DNA of 64,000 nucleotides from Sclerurus mexicanus (lineage: Eukaryota; Chordata; Aves; Passeriformes; Furnariidae): NCBI GenBank assembly GCA_013396755.1, contig VWZF01007012.1, positions 332,202-396,201 on the forward strand, in the 5' to 3' direction. The position numbers and the translations under genes were made by a program. Shown here one piece after another: positions 37,301 to 49,300 of the stretch. Positions within the stretch are counted from its first letter, which is position 1; each line of letters opens with the position of its first letter. Under the pieces are notes generated by a model. It saw only the letters and a program-made list of their open reading frames with translations. It ran no database searches and was not told the origin of the DNA.

Positions 37301-40300
37301 AAAAGAGGCACTGGGATGTATGTGGGAAAGAAGGAACCAAGGGAAGTAGATGGCTGACCATGATGGACCAGCTCTCAGAACTAACATTGAAGCATTGGAA
37401 ATCTCAGGCCAAATGTACACATCCACAGAATCTCTGCCAGCAAGCCTGATGACACAGCTTGACACGGAGCCAATGCCATCCTGAACACTTCCTCTCTTGA
37501 ATCCCAGCTTCCACTTCACTTCAATAACCATGTTCTGACCAATCATGCCAGGGATGCAAACCTTAAAACTGTACATATGTAAAAAAAGAGACGACAGAGC
37601 CTGAAGAGCAACTGACTCATTCACCCCAGAGGCTGGAGAGGACCAGTTGTACATCACCATCTTTAGCTACTAATTCAGTATCTTCAAAGATGGTAGGAAC
37701 AATGAACACTTCCTTCTCTTCCATGCCCATCTCAGACTTGGCTATCAGCCCACACCAAGGAAAGTGTGCAAAGCTCAGGGGGAGCTGAACTCAATGCACT
37801 TGGTACACCTTGGAGAGCTCTGTCTAGGCATGGTTTGTCATGCCCATTGAAGCCAAAATGTTCAACTAAAACAAGTGAAGGACCAAACACTTCCCAAAAC
37901 AATATCAGCACAATGCAGGAAGGTTGTGCAGCTTCCAGTTGCCAAGAAAAATGCCATGGACACCATAACCCCCAAATACACTCACATTGCATAACCCCAC
38001 TAGATCAGCAGCTCCTAATTAATTTAGAGTGTGGATAAGTCCTCAAACACCTTTTGCTATCAGTAGGACCAACTGAAAGTGATGAAGAGGAATCAGTATG
38101 CATAACACCCGCAAGAACTTGCTGTAAACACATTTGGCAGCACAGGGAGGTTCCTTTATGGCATAATCCATTTTTATGTACACCTAATATTTTCAGGTTT
38201 TCAACTGATTGTCGAGAGTGTTTGTAGAGGCTGTTAATGAATCTCACTGCTAAAAGCAGTTACAATTCTGTAGCTATTAATACAACGTGACATCAGTTAC
38301 ATCAGCTTCCGAGTGAATCACAGTTGCAAACTTGTAGGTGTTCGATAGCTGTTGTCACATTGAAATAGAACGTTGTTAAATATACTCCAAGTCTGTCCTA
38401 GTTTTGCAGCTCTTTCCCCCTTTCTGCACTGCAGCCTTAGTGGACTGAACACCTGCCTGTCTGAAGAAATAAGCACGGGGGGAAAAAACAGGTTGACTAT
38501 TAGGCCACTCGGATCAGCAAGTTTTAAAATGTTCACTTTTGACTGCAATTTCCTCTCAAATCTGACGAATATAAGAGCTTAAAAGAGCAGGTCACTAAGC
38601 CCTTTACAATGTCCAAACCTTGTAACATGTACTCATATCAAGCTATTTTTTCCCCCCTTGCAAACTGAAATAAAAGGCTGAGACTTTTTCCTGACATAGT
38701 AATTTAGCATTAAAGAAGCCAAATCCAGTTTCCAAACCATTTACTGGTATCAGAGGCCAAACACTGCTTTAATCTGCATTATTGACACTCAGAGAACACG
38801 CCTGTACTGGTCAACTTGTATATAAAAGTGCATTTTTGACAGAACTGACAGAAACTTGGGAAGTTATTAATGAATATTTTGCTCAGCAAAACATTTCCAG
38901 ACCATCACAGCGTCACTGCTTCAGGATTCCATCCCCCCCACCAACACATTTCACACAGGTACTACCCTGTGCAGGTGATGTTTGGAAATCCAGCCTTAGG
39001 CTCCAGGGGAAAGGCATTTTAGGAAATAAACAGCTTTCTACCTTTCAGGAAATTAAACAAAATTATGGCCTGAAATAAGACTTCCTGATTTTTACAGTCA
39101 ATCTGTCCTACAAGCTTGCTGCCTCCCTGCAGCAGACGGCTGCAGCGAACAGGCTGTGAAAACAGTCACACTCACCAACTAAAATGGACTGTGGATAATT
39201 TGCCTGGTATTATTCCTAGAGCAGCAAGCCAGATTTTGCCTCAACCAACCATGCAATATTTCATAGAGCGCTTTAGTAGGTAAGCCAGGCAGTACTGAGA
39301 CAGAAATAGAAAAATACTGAAACGGGGCCGACACAATGCCAGGTTTAGAGGCAATCGGCTTGGACTGGGTCTTGGGAAAAACTGAGTTTAGGGCATAGCA
39401 GTGTCTCCTGTGCAGGAGCAGTAAAAGTGTTTCTGCAGAGACAGAGCAGCCAGGTCACAGGAACAGACCTACTCCTGTTACTAGGCAGAAGCCAGGAATT
39501 CAGTGGAAACAGATGAAAAACAAGTTTATAGAAAGATAACTTGGGACTCTGTCATGACTCAAAGCAGAGCCCTGGGCAAAATAGGAGAGTTGAGAATTAT
39601 TGTTGTGAAACAGTCCAGAAGTGGGTCCCAAGGAACAGATATGATTGAAAAAAAACAAGTTCTGCTCCTACCTCTAGCCTCAACCTGTACATTCTCAAGT
39701 CTCACATGTACCATCTCAGACCCTTGATGTGAAACACTTCAGACCAGATGTGAAGACCACAAGCTCTGGGTTTTATCATACATGATCCCTTTATGCTACA
39801 GCAACACTGTGTGAGAAATAGCCTTGCTATGCACCCACATACTTTGACTGAACATCCCCAGGCTGTGCACACTGGGCAGGCAAATCCTTAGTTAAACGTT
39901 AAATGCTCCTTGCCCATGCAATTTTCAGAACCTACACATGCACAATAACTAAACCAGGATCTTTCTCCTGCTCTTACAATATACGAGCAGAAGTGAAAAC
40001 ATGTGCTGGTGGAAGTTCCATGGGCTGCCATACAGGAAACATCACCTCTGTTATTTCTTGCCAACGCTCTAGCTTACACTGAGAACAGCTTTCCCTATGT
40101 CAGGGGAAAAGAGCCAATAAACACATGTTGCCTGCATAGTGATGCTAATTTTGGAATACAACACCTGGTGAAATTACAGAAATATACAAAGAAATAGGAA
40201 AAAAACTCCATGGGGGAATACTGAAAATCCTATCAGGACATGGTTACTGCAGAGGTAGCAGCAGAAACAAATATTTTCAGGCAGGCCCAAACCGTTGGAG

Positions 40301-43300
40301 ACACTATAAAACTAGGAGGCAGCCATCGATGAAACTACCCAAAGGCACCAGGTCCAAAACCAGACCCATTTCCAGTAGTGCCCAGAGCAGCTGATGGCCC
40401 CTGCAAAGGAAGGGAAGGGCAGACCACTGTCGGGTGCAGGTGGACATCAGCGACACGTCCTCTGGGCTGGAAGGATCAGACCCAAAACAAGAGAGGAGTG
40501 TCTTCCCAAATTGAGGGATCTCAAAGCCATCCAAAGATCTGCATGATAAGACTGCAGGTACCTCTGGTGCCAGGTACAACACAGTTATTGCAGCAACTGC
40601 CTGAAAGATGCTCTCGTAGTGCAGCAGAATGCAAACCCAGATGCTTTTGAGATGAATTATGTGAGAGATGCTACACTAAATGAGGAATACTTGCCTTACT
40701 CAAAACACCCAAAAGCCCAGAAAGAGCATTTCTTCTGCCTTCAGCCCCAGACCTACAAGCAGTCACTGCTGAAATCCATACAATCAGTACCACAGTGTTC
40801 CTAAAGGCCCCAGATGGAGGAAGAAAGTACATCGACGGCAGCATGTGCTGACACTGCAGTACGAGAACGGGTGTCATGGGATGCTAACGTTGCCATGGAA
40901 ATGTCCTCATACCGCATAACATTTTGACACTGTCTGTCTTCCGAGCAGCAGCACCAGTGTGGCAGCCTGCAGAGCCTCTACCGAGCGGCTGCTCGAGTTT
41001 CGCCACGGTTATTACTGCACCCGGCAGCCAATTCAAACTGCCTGGGCATTGGAGTTTGACCAACCTGGCAGCTCCGCTTCCTAAAGTGCACGAGGAAGCT
41101 TTTAACAGAAACCGTTCCATAAATCACCCTGATTTAGCACGCACTGTCTGCCAGGCTGAGCGCTGACCTGCACGCCCACTTTGAGCACTGCCTGCCCTGC
41201 TTTCCACACCAGCGTTTTCAACATTCCCTCACCGATGTTCCTTGAGTTGCAGAATCCCAGGGAGAGTCTGCTCCTCTGCTCCACATGGCTTTGCATGACC
41301 AGAGCAGCAGAGTGTGACAGCCCCACACTTTCAGGGCTGTGGGGTGATTATCTGAACTGCTGAAAGCAGGTACAGCCCCAAATCCCCTTCACTTTCAACA
41401 AACACCAGAGACCAAAACTCACAGGTGTGTTTGAAAAAGCCCAACCTTGCGTATTTAACAACTAAAACAAGCACTGACTCTTGTGAAAACTATCTATGGC
41501 AGAAAGCTTGGTTTTATTTCAAGGCACATCAGGTAATGCAACCTAATGTTTTCCTGTTTATTTACACTGAAACAAAACCCCATATTTGAAGGGGATGCAA
41601 CTGCGGACTTGTGATCTACAAAGGCAGATGTGTGGGGACAAACCCCCACAAAAATGTCTGGGTCTTGGACAAACACACCAAATTCACCGTTGAAATGTAA
41701 CACTGGGTTGCCACAGCAATTCCCTGCAATTCCTCATGGCTTGGGAGGAACTGGGGGTAAGGAGAATACTGATGAGCTTCAAAAGTTACTCTGGAGCACT
41801 TAAATGCAAGTTACTATAAAGGTGGAAGGGCTCTGCAGAACTGCTGCAGGGCAGTTGCTCTAATCCCACAGGTAGCTGCTGAGGTCTCATGGCTTCAGCC
41901 AGAGGGATGACAGCACAACCTGAACAGAAGGGACAAGGAAAGCTACTGGGTCTGAGTTGTCATGATACTGCCATCCAGAAGTGAATCGACTACAACAGCT
42001 GGAATGCCAACAGGCATCAGAAAGGAGAAGCCTTCTCTTTCTTCTCTGACAATATGATTAAAACACAAATATGGATTTAAAGCAGCAACCATAAAATCTT
42101 GAAGGAAGTTCTCCTAACTTTACACTAGTGCTGTGATGTCAAGCATTAAGTACAAGAAAGGAAAGGTAAATAGTAAAAATAAAATTTAAAAAAACCCCAC
42201 CCACACAATCCTACCAGGATGCTGAGAAGTGCCAAATGAGGAGCTGGATTTACAACAACAACAAAAATCTTAATCTTCTTAGACATCTTGGCTGCAACAC
42301 AATTTACATGCTTTCTATCCACATGGCAAGATCCATCCCTGCTAACTGTAAATATGTATACTGCTGGTGGGCAGCTGGCAGAAGTCCGTCACCACTGGGA
42401 AACTGTCACCTTCATCCACAGTGCTGCCAAAATCATCCACAAACCGCATTCTGAAGCCCAAAATATAAAGTACCTTTATTTATCCCACCTCTCGATCCCA
42501 CAAACATCCCAGCATCACAGGTCTTGCTAGGCAAGAGATACAGAATTCAGATCTATACCAATGGGACCAAATAGCTCCACCCTTCAAATCCACACAAGGA
42601 AATTCACTAAAGGCACATGGAACTTCAGAGCATCAAAAAAATCAAACACACAAATGCCAGAAAGGGAACAAGTAGCCAGACAGCAGTTGTGCAGAAAACA
42701 ATGTGGAAAGAGGCAGGGATCATACCCTGAGTGTGAGTCAGGAGTGGTGAAGCTCCTATAAAACACTGTATTTACAGGAATTCTGCACACGAAGTGTAGG
42801 AGACAGTTGCTCCTCCCTGCTAGGGGCCAGAGAGCAGCCAGGGCACTGTCCACGCTGCTCCCCCTGCACAATCCTGAGGACAGCAACAAGGCCAACACAA
42901 TGCTTGGGAAACTGCTCTATGCAAAAAGAAATCATCAATCAGATTTCTTTGGTCCAAAATGCAAAAGGAGGGAGAGAGATGCCAGGCACTGATGGGTTGT
43001 CATTACGGTCACTTCCTGGCTTGGGATTATTGGCACAAAAGTGATCAATTGCTTCCCATGTTGCTGGGAACAGTACAGTAGCAATCCAACTAATTTCCAT
43101 GCAGATTTTAAGATAGGTTTTAGGGTAAACTGTCCTTCTAATTAGGAATAATTACTGACTTGGGGAACAGATACAAATGATTCCTCAGAATCCCTTCTAC
43201 CTCTGCATTTGTAAGAATAAGGACACAGACAATAGGACAAAATTCCTCTTAGTCATAAAGCAGTTTTGAGAAAAATGTGACATTTACCTCTGTACACATT

Positions 43301-46300
43301 GTACTCTGCAAATTGTTGGGCACTCAAACACTTTAGACCGGCTTCTGCAAGGCTGTATGAGTTCTTTGTGTATTGGACAAAGGTGATATAACACCCTGAT
43401 AGCATGAAGCTGGAACAGTATCCATCTCAGTGATTTAACTGTGTCTGGATTTGGCTAAAATGTAGGGCTGCAGAGCTTGGCTGTGTCCCTGTGGGAAGTT
43501 AGGCTGTCCCAGAGCTTCCTGGTCTTTACATGTGTGCTGTTTTGCAAAAGCAAAGACAAAAATATAACTTAAATGCAGATTTCAAGGCAAGAATGGTTTG
43601 ACAGCAAAAGCAGAGAATGCCTTATTTGTGTGTGTCATCAGCAGATGATTTAAGCAGTGACACAACTGATAGATCATTATGTTGCAGAATCCCTATCATG
43701 ACACATGTTGCCATACAGTACAGCATTCTCCCAAAAAATAAAACCAATTCTCAAGGGAATGTCATTTGGATAGATGGATATTCAAAATGTGTTGAACACT
43801 TCCTCAGAGGAGCAGAGATTCTTATTCAAATATGTTAATGGTGCTTCACAACAGATGTCTGCAGGGAAGAGGAGGAGACAATAGGGCTGAGAAGTCTTGT
43901 GGGAGCCAGGTCTCACTGCCCTCATAAAATACATCAGCAACTTGCAGACCGTATCCTAAATTAAATTGTTCACATTTCTAATCTAACTGAAGGCACTCAA
44001 ATACAAGCAGATAGTGCTTCAGAAAATAATTGCACAGATAAATTATTCCTCAAAACAACTACTCCAATCAAACTTAATTCTTCCCTACACAAAGCAGATA
44101 CACACATTCTGTCAAACGGAAATGTTGCAGCAAAGTAGTTACAGCATTTCACAACTTGTCCTGATGTGGGAATCTGACAGAGTAAAGATTTTTTTTTTTT
44201 TTAGCCTGGAGAACAGAGTGCTTTTGAATTAATAAATGTTGCATTAGAATTAACTGCACATGAAATAGAAGCAGTAGGGAAAAAGCATCTCAGATAGAAA
44301 GCTTTCCAGGGACAGACTTCCATTCAGAAATCAGTTGACAGCAAAATGAAAGAGATATTCTTTCCCTGTGCCTGGTGGGGGTTACGTGTAACTCACACTC
44401 AACTCCTGCACACGTGGCTGGAACTCAGCACTGCCCTCTGCACACCTGCAATGTATGCCAGGCCAGTCCCAGTCACCTTCGAGGGAAGGAGACAACACTA
44501 TGCTTTCCACGACAGCAAGTGTGCTGCAAAAGCAGGCTGTGGCGACAGCACGGAGACACCACTATGGCCCACGACCTCAGCTACATCCCCTCTCCCCTTT
44601 AAATCCACATCCAGATGACCACCAAGGAAACTTCCTCAAAGCACTTTGTGACACAGTCCTTGAGATCCCAGGGTAGCAGCTACGTCACTTCTCCCCACCT
44701 TACACCATTGCTTAAAACAGTTCCTCAGCCAACACCCAGCATGAGGCACAGGTGGATGCCCCAGGTGGATGCTCCAGGTTGGGACGTGCAGGATGACTCT
44801 GCGGGACACCCCATGGGAGACAGGAGTGGGAAGCAGCTGGTGGCCCAGGAAAGCTGCCTGCCATGCTGAGCACTGACCGATGCCACGTCACCCTTCCCTG
44901 CGCTCTCCCATCTGTCCAACCCTCCCCATCTGTTGGGTTCTGCCACAGACCACAAGCGCCCTGGGACTGACACTGACATTTTGCTTTGCATTCCTACAGG
45001 CACAGCATGAAATTGGCCGAGGACTGCGGCTCTCACGTGCAGCCACAACACCACGAGCAACACAAACAAGGACAAGGTTTCAAAACCCTTGTTCCTAGTG
45101 CTGACTCATTCACAGGGCTCCTGCTCTGCTCTCACACAGCCACAGCAGAAGACAAAACCCATCACCTGTAGTTGCAGTCCTCTGATCACATATGCAAGAG
45201 CAGGCACAGAGAGCAGGAAGATGCCTCCAGGGAACACAGCAGGTAAGGGGCAGCACAGCTTGTTCAGCTCTTCCACAACCATGTGCATCCCTGGGGTAAG
45301 ACTCAGCCGCTGTATTAAAGATCTGCATTAACTCGTAACCAGGTCTGAGACCACCAACCTTGGCACGTATTACAGCATTTCCTTCCAGGCTGCTGGTCCC
45401 TTTCATACATTTCCTCTAATGAAAGACTAATCTGACAGCAGCTCTTCTAAAATTGTTCTCATTTTTTATTTCACCTTAATCCATTTATGAAACAAACATG
45501 TTTACCTAGAGCTAAGAATGTGCCCAGCAGGGAGAGAGGCATTGCTTTCAATCACTAGGATAACCCACAGCCAAGTTACACTCTTTACCTTGAAAGAAGA
45601 GGGGAAAAGCCCTGGATTTTGCTGCCTCCTGCACCAGCCAAGACAGCTGGCACCCCTGGGGTAATGCATGGCTAGGTGAGCTCTAGGGTCTGTGTCTTTG
45701 CAGAGTTACAGGGTTGAACTACCATTTCATTTGGAAAAGACCGATAAGAAAAATAGCTAACATTCCAAGTGTACAGTAATTTCCCTTGTTCCCTGTATGT
45801 TTGCCGTGTGAGCATGGTTACCTACCTAACAAACAACTAACAAAACTGATTAGAGGCTGCCAGAACTTTAAAGGTAACTTTGGATGAAGCAAAACCAGAC
45901 TAAACACCATAGGGACTTAATACACTTGATCTACATTTAAAAAAAAGCGTAGAAGTGGACTAGTAAAGACTTGAACCATCATTTTCTTTAAAAATATGTA
46001 CCCCAATACAGTACTGCAATTGAGAAATAACCATGGCAACGTGAAAACACACATAGGAGTTCTCTCTATTTAATAACTTTGTGACACCTTAATGTTTAAA
46101 ATTATAGAGGAGGTCAGCATTTAAAATTATAGAGAAGTTCAACAGATAAAACCCAAACAAAAAGAGTCCTCTAAACTATTCCAAATGTCCACAGCATGTT
46201 CTTTCACCCCAACATTTTAAATGGTTTTCTCAATCCATTAAATTAATATTTCACATACTTTCTCTTCAAAGGAATTGATCATAACACAGTTCCTCTGCCA

Positions 46301-49300
46301 GTACTTGATAGTGTGTGAAAGCAGCAGCCTGGGCTGAATTTTATCTCGAATTCAACTCTTTCCTGAATTAGCAGCTGACACGAGGAAGGCTTACTGTCAG
46401 TATCTAGGAGACATTTTGACTTTGGAAACCATTTTCTTTCTGCCAGACACTTGGTTCCAGCTGGCTGAGACATGATTTGATTCTGCTGCCTTGCTGCCAG
46501 GGCAGAGGTCTGCCAAGCTGGCCAGTCCCTGTCCTGGGGTCGTGATCCAGGGGACCTTTACACATCCCTGGCAGCTGTTCTGTACCTTCTCCTGCTACCT
46601 CATCAAAGCAGCCCTGCTCTTCGCACTTCTGTGTGTAAGGAACAGGAGTTTCCCCTTATGCAGATGATCAAATTGGTTCTGGATTCTGGGTAGCTGCATT
46701 TGCAGTGTAACCCATGGCTACAGTCCCAAACAACCCAATGTGCATCCGTGTCAGTGCAAGCAGGTGCCCTTTCGAGAAAACCAGGATGCAAGATGAAAAG
46801 AGCTGGTGCATTACTGTGTATTACCCACTTCAGCCACGGCACAGCTGGAGCACACATCCAAACCTGAGAAGTGCTCCTGGATCCTGCAGTTTAGGCACGG
46901 GGGCTTAAGGAAACCCCATTCCCACCAGTGACCTTTGCCATTTCCCCACCTCTCTTTCTTTAGGGGTAGTCCTTGTCTGGAAACTCTCACCTCCTCAGAG
47001 CTGAGGACTGCTTCTGGCTTCCCAACTCCCAGCAGATCCACCACTGTTACACCAACTGCCCTGCTACTCAAACCACCTTCTCTCCCCTGACCAAAGCTTG
47101 TTCATTTTGCATGTGCAGCTCCAAGTCAGCTGCTGTTGCTCTCTACCAAATCCTCGCTTTCTGTACTGTTTCGGCCAGCTTTCCAAACTTCACGTTCTGC
47201 ACAAGGAGCAAGCTGGTTCTCCTCCACACCAGCAAACATTCCCATTAACCTTAAGGATGTCCTTCATCCTGGACTAGGCTGTGCTAAGGCCACTGTCAGC
47301 AAAGGGGGATTTCATACACCCCAGTTCCTCAGTTTTAATTGTGAACTGCACTCAGGACTCCCCAGCTGCCTACAGTCATCATGGATCTTCAACACCCTGT
47401 TATTAACACACATGCACTTGTCACTTGGCAGTGCAGACCTCAACAGTTTGGTCCCTTCCAACATGTTCCCACAGGAGTATCAGCACCTCAAAAGGCTGAT
47501 TCCAGCCAAGACCAAGAGTATGGCAGGTCCACAGCATAGCTAAGGTTTGCGTTTGCACTGTTAGAAAAAAGGCATTCTAGAAACGTGCCCACAAAGAGTG
47601 CATGATTGATTTTTACCTCTTCTTAGTCTACTATTCCACAAAGGAAATGGAGGATAGATATTTACATAAGTTAACCCAACAATTATTCTGATAATAACTG
47701 CAGCTTAAAAATCCTTAACTTCACTGACATTGCTGGGGACATCAGTGGAGCAAAGACAGTGGCACTCAGCCAGCAGGAAGGCCAGCAACATTACCATGCC
47801 AAGATCAAAAGAGTTATTAACCCGGAGTCCTTACACTGCTGAGTGCAGATGGTAATTTCAGCTATTTCAAAGCCCCACTGCAACTTTTTGGTGAACAGAG
47901 CTGCGTGTTTGCTCAGCATATCCTCTCTGTATACAGGGCTCAGGAACAAAAAGGGTATTAGAACATCAGAGTGCAAGTCCACATCCACCTCTTTGGAGAG
48001 ACAGGGACACAGCCCGATGTGCCACATCTGAATCTGTCACTCTCATGCTCTGGAAATATTTAAATGAGATCTCATTTCTTGCTTTCCTGCCTACACTGTC
48101 TGGCTGCTTCTGCATGCTAAGGCATCATCTGCACCCAGTTCATCACCTAGACAGACTGCAGGAGGAGTTGAGGAAAAAAAAAAGAGTCTTCTCATCTAAT
48201 GTCCAGAAGGTGGACAGCACAGGAAAACATAAGGGCCTTGGAAGAAAAGGAAATAATCTAGAAGTACAAAAACAGATTCTGTATTTTTCAAAAGCAGAGC
48301 CATTTTTCCAGACTTAGAGGGGGAAATCCTGGAACCCAGAGGCATCGTTACCACTGCCCAGATATGGCCAGACGTGTTTCCACCTTGCCACAGCTCCCAG
48401 CACTTCTGTAAATTTCCTTTTACACTCTGATATGACCCACCCATAATAACCTCAATGAAACACCTCAAGAATTTTTATTGCTTGTAGATTTAAGCTCTCA
48501 TTAGGCTGCTCTCCTATTTCAGAGAAAAACATCAAGTTTCCTTTAAGCTTGGCCATTTATCAGCTCATCTCCTTTTTCTGTAGGATGACTATTCTCTTAA
48601 AGATGTGGTTTTCAGCTTCAGACAAAATGGATGATGTTTCTGTTCGAAATAGGGTTGTTTACTTTGCCAGTGCTCCTGGGATCAATTTCATTTTTTCCCA
48701 CCATCTCCTGTGGAGAATGTCTTGTCAAGTGCAGTGTTCGTCTCCCTGGACGAGCTATCGAGATCTATTTCTTGTGACAGAAATCATACTGCAACCCAAA
48801 CTGGTCAGAATCTCATAATTTCAGGACCATGCATGGGTGTGAATAGCATACAGTCTAATCTGGCACAATTTCAGCATTTCTTTTATAATTTCTCAAGAAA
48901 ACAGATGTCACGAAAGAGAAAATTATATGCTTGTAATTTCAATGCCAGACATAGAGAGTGGCACACGTTCTTCCTTGCTGGATGCTCAAACGTGTCTGAA
49001 CACACACTCACAGGCACAAAATAGAGGAGCAACACTGCAACGTCCCCAGTGCACTGAAACCACCCCGGGCAGCTTCACTAACGAGACAACTCACACAGGC
49101 AAGATCTGCTAATAAGCTGCTGGAGAATGAGGTCTTAATTGTAGATTTATTTCAGAGACAAGCACTCCTGTTGTATTAAGAGCAGCCTATAACATTCATG
49201 CATGAGCATTCACTACGTGTGAATAAATACAATTCAGCGCAAGACGCTTTTCTGAGCTCTGGAGGAGGAAGCATTCACCTAAACCATCGCTCTGCTCAGA

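Noticed and set aside
45700..45760. CR1-like words (TTTGGAAAAGACCGATAAG)
   Set aside because: Too short and isolated to separate from chance.
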